Assembly: GCF_018638295.1 (NCBI RefSeq)
Contig: NZ_JABTTS010000005.1
Location: 1-64,000 of the forward strand
DNA length: 64,000 nt
Direction: 5' to 3'
Origin: Streptomyces sp. CHD11
Lineage (GTDB): Bacteria; Actinomycetota; Actinomycetes; Streptomycetales; Streptomycetaceae
Part shown: positions 52,443 through 64,000 of the stretch, in pieces
How positions within the stretch are numbered: the stretch's first letter is position 1
How the letters are laid out: every line of letters begins with the position of its first letter
Notes under the pieces: generated by a model
Told to the model about the DNA's origin: nothing
The model's database searches: none
Seen by the model: the letters and a program-made list of their open reading frames with translations, nothing else
Program-made: the position numbers and the translations under genes

Positions 52443-53849
52443 TCAGCCTCCGGTATGGACCTGGAAGGCCGCCCGGCGGACCGCCTTGGCCAGCGCCGGG
52501 TCGGGGTGGGCGGCGGCCAGGGCCACCAGGACCTGCACCGTGCGCGGGTGGCCGACGGCGCGCACCTCGCTGAGCAGGGCGGGGACGGTCGGCTGCACCG
52601 CGGACTCCAGGTGCCGGACCAGCAGCGGGGCCTCGCCGTGGTCGGCGACGGCGGCGGCGGTGTCGACCCACAGCCAGGTGGACTCCTCGCGGGTGAGGAC
52701 CTCGTGGGCGTCCTCCGGGTCGGCTCCGTCGTGCTCGGCGAGCCACAGCAGCGCGTACGGCCGCAGCGTCGGCTCGTCGAGCACGGTGCGGACCTCGGGC
52801 TCGGCGGGGGCACCGACCACGCGCAGCGCCTCGAAGGCGAGGCCGCGCAGCAGGGCGTCCTCGCCGCGGGCGGCGTCGATCAGTTCGGTGACGGCGCTGC
52901 CGACCGGCCGGGCGGCGAGCCAGGCCCGGTATTCGGCGCGGGCCGCGTTGGGCCGTAGCCGGCCGCAGCCGCGCAGCATGTCCTCGGCGCCCTGCTCGAT
53001 GTTCCCCGCGGGGCTCTGGGCGGCGACGCAGATCTGTTCCAGCTTGACCCAGACCGCCCAGCTGCCGAGCGGGGTGAGCGTCGCCTGTCCGTCGCCGTAG
53101 GTGAGGGCGCCGACGGAGGCCAGGGCCCGCAGCGCCCAGTCGAGCAGCGGCTCGAGCGGGGCGTCGGCGGCCGGCTCGGTGAGCGCGGGGCGGAGCGGGC
53201 CGGTCTGCTGCGCGTAGTCGATCTCGCAGCGTTCCGTGCGGAGTTCGGTGACGCGCTGCTGCAGCAGGTCGAGGAGCTGCGGCACGGGGACGGGGCCGGC
53301 GGACAGCTGGAGGAAGGAGAGCACCTGCGGCATGGCCGTGACGACCTCGGCGACGGCGGCGGGCTCGTACTCCTCGGGTTCGGGGTGGGCCAGCGACCAC
53401 GCGTCGCACAGGGCGACCCAGCCGCGCAGTACGGCGCTGTCGTCGCGGTTCCAGGCGCGCAGCCGCCAGCCGGGGCGGGCGGTGTCGCCGTGCACCTCGA
53501 TGAGGCCGGCCAGCCGGGCGGTGTCCCAGTCGGCGCGGACCTGAGCGGCGGTCAGTCCGAGGTGCCGGGCCGCCCGTTCCGCGGTCGCGTCGGAGAGAGT
53601 GGCCTTGCCGTCGGTGGTGGCGCTGTCCCCGCCGGGGCCGAGGGCGGCGTCGGCCCAGCGGGCGACGCGGGCCGCGGCGGCCAGACCGGAGCGCGCCATT
53701 CTGGCCAGCTCCGCCGGTGCGGGGGTGCCTTCCGGGGGGCGTGGCGCGGGGCGGCGCGGGCGCCGCTGGTTGATCGCTGTGGGGGCGGCGGCCAGGGGTC
53801 GCGGGCGGACGAGTCGAAGCCTGGAGTCGCGCGGGATACGGGACGTCAC
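52443..53849 (-). CDS. Conserved hypothetical protein
   Basis: A 468-residue soluble protein, probably streptomycete-restricted. The N-terminal 40 residues are Arg/Pro-rich. A winged-helix-like segment may follow (TAERAARHLGLTAAQVRADW; RLAGLIEVHGDTARPGWRL). The C-terminal 160 residues resemble HEAT-like helical repeats (LLRGLAFEALRVVGAP; RPYALLWLAEHD). I recognise no catalytic motif. The GTG at 53849 is preferred over GTG-like codons upstream. Function unknown. Confidence 0.8.
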   Translation of the reverse strand: MTSRIPRDSRLRLVRPRPLAAAPTAINQRRPRRPAPRPPEGTPAPAELARMARSGLAAAARVARWADAALGPGGDSATTDGKATLSDATAERAARHLGLTAAQVRADWDTARLAGLIEVHGDTARPGWRLRAWNRDDSAVLRGWVALCDAWSLAHPEPEEYEPAAVAEVVTAMPQVLSFLQLSAGPVPVPQLLDLLQQRVTELRTERCEIDYAQQTGPLRPALTEPAADAPLEPLLDWALRALASVGALTYGDGQATLTPLGSWAVWVKLEQICVAAQSPAGNIEQGAEDMLRGCGRLRPNAARAEYRAWLAARPVGSAVTELIDAARGEDALLRGLAFEALRVVGAPAEPEVRTVLDEPTLRPYALLWLAEHDGADPEDAHEVLTREESTWLWVDTAAAVADHGEAPLLVRHLESAVQPTVPALLSEVRAVGHPRTVQVLVALAAAHPDPALAKAVRRAAFQVHTGG

Positions 53850-53995
53850 GGGTGCAGTCTCGCGGTTGACGGTCCGAAAACCCAAACGGAATGCCGGCGG
53901 GGGCGCGGGGACGGTCCGCGCCCCCGCCCCGGACGCGGGCGGAGGAGGTGATCAGGCCAGTGGTCCAGGGCGGAACGGAATCGTCGGCACCGGCT

Positions 53996-55123
53996 TCACA
54001 TCAAGGGGGTCAGAAAGCGCCGCAGGGCCTCTTCGTAGGTCTCCGGGCCGGCGTTCCACATGGCGGCGTGCGGAGCGCCGCCGACGGCGTGCAGGGTGAT
54101 GGTGTTCGGATGGGCCGCGGCGAGGCGGCGGGAGAACCGCCAGGGAGCCACCTTGTCGTCGGGGCCGTGGAAGATGTGGGTGGGGACACTGATCCGGTCC
54201 AGGTGGACGGCGCCGGGGCTGCGCTCGCCGTACAGGCCCGTGCGGCCCTGGGCGGCGCGGACGGCGAGCGGCAGCAGCGCGCCCGGGGTGCGGCGGGCCG
54301 CGGCGAGGGCGCGCAGGGTGGCCTCCCAGCTGAGGACGGGCGAGTCGAGGACGAGACCGGCGACGCGTGCGCGCAGCTCGGAGCGGGCCGCGGCGCGCAG
54401 CGCCATGGTGGCGCCGCTGGACCAGCCGTAGAGGATCACCTGCCGGGCACCGGAGCTCACCGCGTGGCGCAGTACCGCGTCGAGGTCGCGCCACTCGGTC
54501 TCGCCGAGGTGGTTGAGGCGGTCGGGGGAGGCCGGGGCGCCCGGGTCGCCCCGGTAGGCGGGGGCCAGCACCGGGAAGCGGTGACGGTGCAGGAACTCCA
54601 TGACGTTCATGGTGTGCTCCCGGGTGGTGCCGAGACCGTGGACGGTGATCACCCAGGTGTCCCGGTCGCCCGGCACGAACCAGACGGGCAGCGGGCCGAG
54701 CTCCCCGGGCACGCCGAGGCCGGTGTGGTCCAGGCCGAGGGCGGTGCCGGGGTCGCCGACGTGGACGTTCGGGGTGAACCAGGCGCGGTCGCCGGGCTCG
54801 GGGGTGCCGTAGGTGACGCGTTCCAGCCGGCGTACGACGGTGTCGGCGGTGGCCTGGGTGCCGGACAGCACGGGGCCGACGACCGCGTGGAAGCCGTCAC
54901 CGGTGAGGCCGTGGCGGCCGGGCCGCAGGGCGGCGAGGCCGCGGGTCAGGGTGACCTGGCCGGCGGCGGTGGCGTGGACCGTGAGCCGGGGCTCGGCGGG
55001 CAGGGGGCCGCCCGGGGGGATTCTGAGGGCTGCGTCGCTGGCGAACCGGCCGGCGGCCACCGCGGCGGCGCCGGCGCCCATCACGGCGGTGACGGCAGCG
55101 GCCGTCGCTCTGACAGTGCGCAC
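53996..55123 (-). CDS. Alpha/beta hydrolase with N-terminal anchor
   Basis: A 375-residue protein. Residues 5-25 form a hydrophobic segment, a signal peptide or membrane anchor. The hydrolase fold has nucleophile Ser in LYGWSSGATMAL, the strand WVITVHGLGTTREHTMN before it, an Asp in FHGPDDKVAPW and a terminal His in GGAPHAAMW. The layout fits an extracytoplasmic or membrane-bound esterase/peptidase of the dienelactone-hydrolase-like group. The substrate is unknown. It ends 146 bp from the previous start and its upstream region contains a dispersed repeat. Confidence 0.88.
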   Translation of the reverse strand: MRTVRATAAAVTAVMGAGAAAVAAGRFASDAALRIPPGGPLPAEPRLTVHATAAGQVTLTRGLAALRPGRHGLTGDGFHAVVGPVLSGTQATADTVVRRLERVTYGTPEPGDRAWFTPNVHVGDPGTALGLDHTGLGVPGELGPLPVWFVPGDRDTWVITVHGLGTTREHTMNVMEFLHRHRFPVLAPAYRGDPGAPASPDRLNHLGETEWRDLDAVLRHAVSSGARQVILYGWSSGATMALRAAARSELRARVAGLVLDSPVLSWEATLRALAAARRTPGALLPLAVRAAQGRTGLYGERSPGAVHLDRISVPTHIFHGPDDKVAPWRFSRRLAAAHPNTITLHAVGGAPHAAMWNAGPETYEEALRRFLTPLM

Positions 55124-55387
55124 GCTCTCCAGTGTCCTGTCGGAACGCACAACCGGCCAGTGGGCGCGGTCGTGGGGGCCCGTGCGGGGTGGTCCCGCGG
55201 GGCGGTCCCGCGGGGCGGTGCGGGTTCTCCGGGCGGCGGCGGGCCGCCTGGGATCGGTTCCGGCGGCCTCCGGGCGGCGGCGGGCCGGGCCAGCCGCTCC
55301 GCGGCCCTGGCCGTCGCGGTTCCGCTTCACGGTTTCGGGGGCGGGGGCGGGGGGCCGGGGGGCGCCTGGTGGGGAGGGCGGGGGAGT

Positions 55388-55490
55388 CCTTCTCGCCCCC
55401 GCCGCCCCTTCCCGTCCCGTCTCCGGGGGCCTCGCCCCCCGGACCCCCGTTCGCGCGGTTCCCCGCACGCCTGGCGGGTGCGGGTGCGGG
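55388..55490. repeat. Dispersed 3'-flanking GC-rich repeat
   Basis: A copy of the element at 18176-18269: the C-rich block CTTCTCGCCCCCGCCGCCCC, a CCGGGGGCCTCGCCCCCCGG inverted repeat and a GTTCCCCGC tail end at the aldolase stop. The remainder of 55124-55387 is G-rich filler with no gene seen. Confidence 0.8.
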
Positions 55491-55494
55491 TGTG

Positions 55495-56208
55495 TCAGGG
55501 GTGTTGGCCGTAGGTCCGCAGGCGGGCTTCCGCGTCGGCGAGCTGGGTCGCGGTCAGGAGGTGCGGGGAGCGGCCGGGGACCGAGGAGGCGGTCAGCCAG
55601 AGTCTGCACATCCACTCCAGTTGGGCCGTGCGGTCGTAGGCCTGGGTGAGGGTCGTGCCGTGGGTGAGCGTGCCGTGGTTCTGCAGCAGGCAGCCGGTGC
55701 GGTCCTCGAGGGCGCGGAGCATGTTGGCGGCCAGTTCGTCGGTGCCGTAGGTCGCGTAGCGGGCGACCCGGACGGGGCCGCCGAGTGCCGCGGCCATGTA
55801 GTGGATGAGCGGCAGTTCGCCGACGAGCGTGGAGACGGCCGTGGCATGCACGGCGTGCGTGTGGACGACGGCGCTCGCGCCGGTGGTGCGGTACACGGCG
55901 AGATGCAGCGGCAGCTCGCTGGTCGGGACCAGTGCGCCGAGCACCTGGCGGCCGTCGAGGTCGACCCCGGTCACATCGTCCGCCGTGAGCCGGTCGTACG
56001 GTACGCCCGACGGCGTGACCAGCACTGTTCCGCCGATCCGGACCGAGACATTGCCGGAGGTGCCGACCACCAGTCCGTCGGCGACGGTCCGGCGCGCGGC
56101 CTCGACGAGTTCCGTCCAGGCGCGTGCCTCGTCCCCGGACGCCCGCCGGCTCGCTCTGGGATCCCCGGAGTCCTCCGTATCCCGCTCGTCCCGCCTCTGT
56201 TCAGCCAT
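55495..56208 (-). CDS. Class II aldolase/adducin family protein
   Basis: A 237-residue zinc aldolase of the L-fuculose/L-rhamnulose-phosphate group. Phosphate binding is in VVGTSGNVSVRIGG, catalytic Glu is likely in LVPTSELPLHL, zinc His pair in VVHTHAVHATAVS and the third His in LLQNHGTLTHG. ATG 56208 (MAEQRRDERD) is chosen over an in-frame ATG 54 bp upstream because family members start near there. Substrate unknown; sugar phosphate or methylthioribulose-phosphate are possible. It is divergent from the phosphate transporter gene. Confidence 0.9.
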   Translation of the reverse strand: MAEQRRDERDTEDSGDPRASRRASGDEARAWTELVEAARRTVADGLVVGTSGNVSVRIGGTVLVTPSGVPYDRLTADDVTGVDLDGRQVLGALVPTSELPLHLAVYRTTGASAVVHTHAVHATAVSTLVGELPLIHYMAAALGGPVRVARYATYGTDELAANMLRALEDRTGCLLQNHGTLTHGTTLTQAYDRTAQLEWMCRLWLTASSVPGRSPHLLTATQLADAEARLRTYGQHP

Positions 56209-56294
56209 GCGGGGATCCTGCCAGGCGGACCACGCGCATGGGCCGACCGGCGGAGCGATCACCCCCTCTTACGGTCACCACGATGCCTGTTCCA

Positions 56295-56332
56295 GTTCAT
56301 CTTCCGTTCACCCTGGTTACTTACGTTCAACC
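56295..56332 (+). promoter_or_regulatory. PHO-box-like direct repeats
   Basis: Four GTTC-type units, GTTCATC (56295), GTTCACC (56306), GTTACTT (56316) and GTTCAACC (56325), are spaced 11, 10 and 9 bp apart upstream of the phosphate transporter gene. The PhoP consensus in streptomycetes is direct repeats of GTTCACC in 11-bp steps, so this is a likely PhoP site. Confidence 0.75.
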
Positions 56333-56363
56333 AGCCAATGACCTCGAACGATTGCCTGGGTAA

Positions 56364-57611
56364 ATGGAAAGCTTCTCGCTGATCCTCGCGATTGTGGTGG
56401 TAACCGCACTCGCGTTCGATTTCACGAACGGTTTCCACGACACCGCGAACGCGATGGCAACGACCATTTCGACCGGTGCGCTGAGGCCCAAGGTCGCGGT
56501 GGCCATGTCCGCCGTGCTGAACCTCGTGGGCGCATTCCTCTCGGTGGAGGTCGCCAACACGATCTCCAAGGGCCTCGTCGACGAGGCCGGCATCCGTCCC
56601 GAGGTCATCTTCGCCGCCCTGGTCGGCGCGATCCTCTGGAATCTCCTGACCTGGCTGGTCGGCCTGCCGTCCAGCTCCTCGCACGCCCTCATGGGCGGTC
56701 TGATCGGCGCCACCGTCGCCTCCGCCGGCTTCGGCGCGGTGCACGGCGACGTCCTCGTCACCAAGGTACTGATCCCCGCGATCGCCGCCCCGCTGGTGGC
56801 AGGCCTCGCCGCGATGTACGCGACCCGGCTGACCTACCGCATGGGCAAGATGGCCGACGGCAAGTCCGCCGAGAAGGGCTACCGCGCCGGCCAGATCGCC
56901 TCCGCCGGCCTGGTCTCCCTGGCCCACGGCACCAACGACGCCCAGAAGACCATGGGCATCATCACGCTCGCCCTGGTCGCCGGCGGCGCCGTCGCCCCCG
57001 ACTCCGACCCGCCCATGTGGGTCATCCTCTCCGCGGGCATCGCCATCGCGCTGGGCACCTACCTCGGCGGATGGCGCATCATCCGCACCATGGGCAAGGG
57101 CCTGACCGACCTCCAGCCGCAGCAGGGCTTCGCCGCCCAGACCAGTGCCGCGACGGTCATCCTGGCCTCCTCGCACCTCGGCTTCTCCCTCTCCACCACG
57201 CATTCCGTCTCCGGTTCCGTGATGGGTGCGGGCCTGGGCCGCAAGGGCGGTGTCGTCCGCTGGTCGACCGCCACCCGGATGTTCGCCGCCTGGGGTCTGA
57301 CGCTGCCCGCGGCGGCCTTCGTCGCGGCCGTCGCCGAGTGGGTCTGCCGCGCCGGCGACTGGGGCACCGCAGTGGTGGCCGTCTTCCTGATCGTCTCCAG
57401 CGCGGCGATCTGGAAGATCTCCCGGCGCGAGATCGTCGACCACACCAACGTCAACGACCACGAGGAACCGGCCGAGGAGCCGTCCGGCGTGGTGACGCAG
57501 GCGATGGCCGCGGTGACCCCTCCCCCGGCGGGCGCCGCGACCGAGGAACTCGCCACCACCATCCCGGCCCCCGCCGACCCGGCGGCGCCGCCGGCCAAGA
57601 CCGCAGTCTGA
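56364..57611 (+). CDS. pitH2: Low-affinity inorganic phosphate transporter (PiT)
   Basis: A 415-residue PiT-family transporter with about ten spans. The duplicated signature is FDFTNGFHDTANAMATTIS near residue 18 and LVSLAHGTNDAQKTMGIITL near 190. The C-terminal 60 residues are hydrophilic, Pro/Ala-rich and cytoplasmic. PiT proteins take up metal-phosphate with protons. PHO-box-like repeats upstream suggest PhoP control, as known for S. coelicolor pitH2. A small membrane protein gene follows after 31 bp, an arrangement that fits pitH2. The symbol rests on this context. Confidence 0.92.
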   Translation: MESFSLILAIVVVTALAFDFTNGFHDTANAMATTISTGALRPKVAVAMSAVLNLVGAFLSVEVANTISKGLVDEAGIRPEVIFAALVGAILWNLLTWLVGLPSSSSHALMGGLIGATVASAGFGAVHGDVLVTKVLIPAIAAPLVAGLAAMYATRLTYRMGKMADGKSAEKGYRAGQIASAGLVSLAHGTNDAQKTMGIITLALVAGGAVAPDSDPPMWVILSAGIAIALGTYLGGWRIIRTMGKGLTDLQPQQGFAAQTSAATVILASSHLGFSLSTTHSVSGSVMGAGLGRKGGVVRWSTATRMFAAWGLTLPAAAFVAAVAEWVCRAGDWGTAVVAVFLIVSSAAIWKISRREIVDHTNVNDHEEPAEEPSGVVTQAMAAVTPPPAGAATEELATTIPAPADPAAPPAKTAV

Positions 57612-57642
57612 CCGCGCCCCGGAACGAAGGAAGAAGAGCACC

Positions 57643-57864
57643 ATGAGCATCGACTGGGTGGCCCTCGGCTCCGTCTTCGGCGTCAGCCTCGTCGTCACGG
57701 TGGCCCTGGTGGGCCTGTTCGTCCTCGGCATCAGCGGTCTGTCCCGCCGGGAGCGGGCCGCCGCGCAGGGGCAGTCCGCGGGCCTGGCGGTCACCAGCGC
57801 GTACGCCTGCTTCGCCGGGTGCGCGGCGGCGGTCGCGTACGGGATCTACCTGATCATGGCCTGA
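57643..57864 (+). CDS. Small membrane protein paired with PitH2
   Basis: A 73-residue protein with two spans (LGSVFGVSLVVTVALVGLFVL and VTSAYACFAGCAAAVAYGIYL) and a short basic loop between them (SRRERAAAQ). It follows the transporter by 31 bp with a GGAAGAAG-type ribosome binding site. Conserved beside pit genes in streptomycetes; role unknown, perhaps an accessory subunit. Confidence 0.85.
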   Translation: MSIDWVALGSVFGVSLVVTVALVGLFVLGISGLSRRERAAAQGQSAGLAVTSAYACFAGCAAAVAYGIYLIMA

Positions 57865-58034
57865 GCACGGCCCGGCCCGGCCTGAACACGGCCCGGTCAT
57901 GATCTGACCGCAAGACCGGCTCCGTCCGGCGGGCGGTGCGCGAGCCCCGGCTCCCGCACCGCCCGCCGACGCGTGCGCGTCCCGCCGGCCGTTCACCCAC
58001 CGGAACCCCTCTGTGGGCCTCAGCACACTTCAGC

Positions 58035-58190
58035 CTCGCTGGTCAACGGCAAGTTGACGACCCTTCCGGGACCGTGGTGGACTGCCACAGCCAATACGGC
58101 GGCAGAAGAGGAAGCCGGTGCGATTCCGGCGCGGTCCCGCCACTGTCACCGGGGGTGAAACACCCCCGGGAGCCAGGAACTCTCGCCGCC
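58035..58190 (+). ncRNA. Cobalamin riboswitch
   Basis: The AdoCbl riboswitch core is clear: GCCGGTGCGATTCCGGCGCG at 58113-58132 followed by GTCCCGCCACTGT, then the B12 box AGCCAGGAACTCTCGCC at 58171-58187. The 5' side (58035-58112) forms the peripheral helices. It precedes a short ORF and cobD-cobQ-cobN, so cobalamin should shut off its own synthesis genes. The gap 57865-58034 holds no gene. Confidence 0.93.
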
Positions 58191-58238
58191 GGTCTCGTCG
58201 AACCAGGGCGTGGACACCCTGAGTGAGGACACATCGCC

Positions 58239-58319
58239 ATGCGCGGCAGCCTGCCGAGGTCGACCAGCGACACCCCACCCCGCTTCGGGGCCACTCCCTC
58301 CGGATCCGTCACCGGCTGA
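58239..58319 (+). CDS. Short upstream ORF between riboswitch and cobD
   Basis: A 26-codon frame (MRGSLPRSTSDTPPRF followed by GATPSGSVTG) starts after a TGAGGA and stops 4 bp before the cobD ATG. cobD itself has no good ribosome binding site, so it could be translated by coupling to this ORF. Whether the peptide matters is unknown. Confidence 0.5.
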   Translation: MRGSLPRSTSDTPPRFGATPSGSVTG

Positions 58320-58323
58320 ACCC

Positions 58324-59265
58324 ATGGGTGCCGATCGCGTGTTCGCGTACGGTGCCGCTGCCGGCCTCCTCGGCGACCTGCTCCTCGGCGATCCCCGCCG
58401 CGGGCACCCGGTCGCCGCTTTCGGGCGGGCCGCGGCTGCCGTGGAACGGGTGCTGTGGCGGGACGACCGGGGACGCGGCGCGGTGCACACCGCCGTGTGC
58501 GTCGGCTCGGCCGTCGCCCTGGGAGGCCTCGCCGCCCACTGTGTACGCTCCTCCCCCGCCGCCTCCGCCGCCCTGACCGGTGTCGCCACCTGGGCCGTCG
58601 TGGGCGGCACCTCGCTGGCCCGTGAGGCCCGCGCCGTCGGGCGGGCGCTGGAGGCCGGGGACGTCGACGCGGCCCGGTCCCGTCTGCCGCACCTGTGCGG
58701 CCGGGACCCGCAGGCGCTGGACGCCGACGGGATCGCCCGCGCGGTGGTCGAGTCCGTCGCCGAGAACACCTCCGACGCCGTGGTGGGCGCGCTGGTGTGG
58801 GGCGCCGTCGCCGGGGTGCCCGGCCTGCTGGGGTTCCGGGCCGTCAACACACTCGACGCGATGGTCGGCCACAGGTCCCCCCGCTACCGCCGCTACGGCT
58901 GGGCCTCCGCCCGCCTCGACGACGTCGCCGGGTGGCCGGGGGCGCGGCTGACCGCCGCACTCGCCGCGCTCGCGGGACCTGACCCGCGCGGGGCCGTACG
59001 GGCATGGCGCGCGGACGCGGCGCAGCACCCGAGCCCCAACGCCGGCCCCGTCGAGGCCTCCTTCGCGGGCGCCCTCGGCGTACGGCTCGGCGGGACCCTC
59101 TCCTACGGCGGACGGGTCGAGCACCGGCCCGTGCTGGGCGGCGGCGGGCGGGCCGTGGCCGTGGCCGACATCGAGCGGGCGGTACGGCTCTCACGGCGGG
59201 TCGGCTGGCTCGCCCTCGGCGCCGGCGTTCTCGCGCGGAGCGTCGTGAAGGGACGTGCGTCATGA
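58324..59265 (+). CDS. cobD: Adenosylcobinamide-phosphate synthase
   Basis: A 313-residue membrane enzyme (CobD/CbiB) that attaches aminopropanol or its phosphate to cobyric acid. Family motifs are [21 protein letters not shown] near residue 15, [20 protein letters not shown] near 145 and [27 protein letters not shown] near 245. About four spans are visible. It lies downstream of the riboswitch, and its stop overlaps cobQ by 4 bp. Length is normal. Confidence 0.95.
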   Translation: MGADRVFAYGAAAGLLGDLLLGDPRRGHPVAAFGRAAAAVERVLWRDDRGRGAVHTAVCVGSAVALGGLAAHCVRSSPAASAALTGVATWAVVGGTSLAREARAVGRALEAGDVDAARSRLPHLCGRDPQALDADGIARAVVESVAENTSDAVVGALVWGAVAGVPGLLGFRAVNTLDAMVGHRSPRYRRYGWASARLDDVAGWPGARLTAALAALAGPDPRGAVRAWRADAAQHPSPNAGPVEASFAGALGVRLGGTLSYGGRVEHRPVLGGGGRAVAVADIERAVRLSRRVGWLALGAGVLARSVVKGRAS

Positions 59266-60769
59266 GCGGTGGCGGTCTGCTGGTCGCCGGGACCACCTCG
59301 GACGCCGGCAAGAGCGTGGTCACCGCCGGGATCTGCCGGTGGCTGGCACGACGCGGCGTCAAGGTCGCGCCGTTCAAGGCGCAGAACATGTCACTGAACT
59401 CGTTCGTCACCCGGGAGGGCGCCGAGATCGGCCGGGCGCAGGCCATGCAGGCGCAGGCCTGCCGGATCGAGCCGACGGCCCTGATGAACCCCGTGCTGCT
59501 CAAGCCCGGTGGCGAGAGGTCCAGCCAGGTGGTGCTGCTGGGCAGGTCCGTCGGTGAGATGAGCGCACGCGGCTACCACGGCGGCCGGCAGCAGCGGCTG
59601 CTCGGCACGGTGCTGGACTGCCTGGAGCAGCTCCGGGAGACGTACGACGCGGTGATCTGCGAGGGCGCGGGCAGCCCGGCGGAGATCAATCTGAGGCGCA
59701 CGGACATCGTCAACATGGGGATCGCCCGGGGCGCCGGGCTGCCCGTGCTGGTGGTGGGCGACATCGACCGGGGCGGCGTCTTCGCGTCGTTCTTCGGCAC
59801 GGTCGCCCTGCTGGCCCGGGAGGACCAGGATCTGGTCGCCGGGTTCCTGGTGAACAAGTTCCGGGGCGATGTGTCCCTGCTGGAACCGGGCCTGGAGATG
59901 CTGCACGGCCTGACCGGGCGGCGGACGTACGGCGTGCTGCCCTTCCGGCACGGGCTCGGCATCGACGAGGAGGACGGACTGAGGGTGTCCCTGCGCGGCG
60001 CCGTACGGGAGTCGGTGGTGGCCGCTCCGGCCGGTGAGGACGTGCTGCGGGTGGCCGTCTGCGCGGTGCCGCTGATGTCCAACTTCACCGACGTCGACGC
60101 CCTCGCCGCCGAACCGGGTGTCGTGGTGCGGTTCGTGGACCGGCCCGAGGAACTCGCCGACGCCGACCTGGTGGTCGTACCGGGCACCCGCGGCACCGTA
60201 CGGGCGCTGGAGTGGCTGCGGGAGCGCGGGCTGGCGGACGCGCTGCGGCGGCGGGCGGCCCGGGGGCGGCCCGTGCTCGGGATCTGCGGCGGCTTCCAGA
60301 TCCTCGGCGAGCACATCGACGACGAGGTGGAGAGCCGCGCCGGTCACGTGGACGGGCTCGGGATCCTGCCCGTACGGGTGCGGTTCGCCCGCGAGAAGAC
60401 ACTCGCCCGGCCCGCCGGGGAGGCCCTCGGGGAGTCCGTCGAGGGGTACGAGATCCATCACGGTGTCGCCGAGGTCCTCGGAGGCGACCCCTTCCTGGAC
60501 GGCTGCCGGGCAGGGGCGGTCTGGGGGACGCACTGGCACGGATCATTGGAGTCGGACGGTTTCCGGCGCGCCTTCCTGCGCGAGGTGGCCGCCGCCGCGG
60601 GACGCCGCTTCGTACCGGCACCCGGCACCTCGTTCGCCGCGTTGCGCGAGGAGCAGCTCGACCGGCTCGGCGACCTGATCGAACAGCACGCGGACACGGA
60701 CGCGCTGTGGCGGCTCATCGAGTCCGGCGCGCCACGAGGACTGCCCTACATTCCACCGGGAGCGCCCGT

Positions 60770-60773
<4 letters not shown>
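59262..60773 (+). CDS. cobQ: Cobyric acid synthase
   Basis: A 503-residue glutamine-dependent amidase that amidates four side chains of adenosylcobyrinate diamide. The N-terminal P-loop-like domain starts [20 protein letters not shown] and has [14 protein letters not shown]. The C-terminal glutamine amidotransferase domain has Cys in [11 protein letters not shown] and His in [22 protein letters not shown] overlaps both cobD and cobN. Length and motifs are typical of CobQ/CbiP. Confidence 0.96.

Positions 60774-64000
<3,227 letters not shown>

Overview
The window is about 70 % G+C, with dense GC-rich third codon positions, GTG starts and purine-rich ribosome binding sites. A chaplin, a streptophobe-family membrane protein, Asp23 genes, an SGM_5486-type micropeptide and a Gbn-like DNA-binding protein all point to the chromosomal core of a Streptomyces species. 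From memory, the gene order resembles the S. coelicolor SCO1790-SCO1850 segment, but this was not checked by search. I see no insertion sequence, prophage, CRISPR array or tRNA.

Layout. 1-480: promoter and leader region of a ribosomal RNA operon read leftwards; the 16S gene should begin just outside the left edge. 510-5.9 kb: alkyladenine DNA glycosylase, Spo0M, a Raf-kinase-inhibitor-like protein, an HNH nuclease, a stomatin/NfeD pair and an ABC ATPase. 6-9.4 kb: a hypothetical protein, an octamer tandem repeat, chaplin ChpE and a GAF histidine kinase/LuxR regulator pair. 9.86-10.7 kb: a promoter, a compact four-helix leader RNA and a secreted lytic transglycosylase. 10.8-15.4 kb: an FHA-ABC transporter and a streptophobe-family protein. 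15.5-19.6 kb: SerB, SixA-type phosphatase, two membrane micropeptides and an MFS exporter divergent from a FadR/GntR regulator. 20.4-21.9 kb: the last two enzymes of the fatty acid elongation cycle, FabI and FabG. 22.4-26.7 kb: TldD/TldE and TyrS. 26.8-29.3 kb: GlsB-like protein, DUF3099 protein, a 6C small RNA, a small Cys protein and MoaA. 29.4-31.4 kb: a DUF485/acetate-type symporter operon.

31.6-45.1 kb: two tandem secreted subtilisin-like proteases, a CoA transferase, a CopD-type protein, a DEDDh exonuclease with a BRCT-like tail, a small Cys protein, SURF1, and a tightly packed run of sodium/solute symporter, sigma factor, one-span membrane protein, GH15 hydrolase and SDR. 45.2-48.4 kb: an alkaline-shock (Asp23/AmaP) envelope-stress cluster in which one gene appears frameshifted. 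48.7-56.2 kb: enoyl-CoA hydratase, Gbn-like protein, ABC-F ATPase, VOC protein, a hypothetical protein, an alpha/beta hydrolase and a class II aldolase. 56.3-57.9 kb: a low-affinity phosphate transporter behind PHO-box-like repeats. 58.0-64.0 kb: a cobalamin riboswitch, a short upstream ORF and the coupled genes cobD-cobQ-cobN; cobN runs off the right edge.

How the genes work together: coupled units are marked by ATGA overlaps (tldD-tldE, DUF485-symporter, symporter-sigma-membrane protein, the Asp23 genes, cobD-cobQ-cobN). Convergent genes are almost always separated by long perfect hairpins that can terminate both strands. The least explained elements are the four-helix RNA at 9.9 kb, the cobalamin leader ORF, the mutually exclusive hairpins at 37.5 kb and the frameshifted DUF6286 gene.
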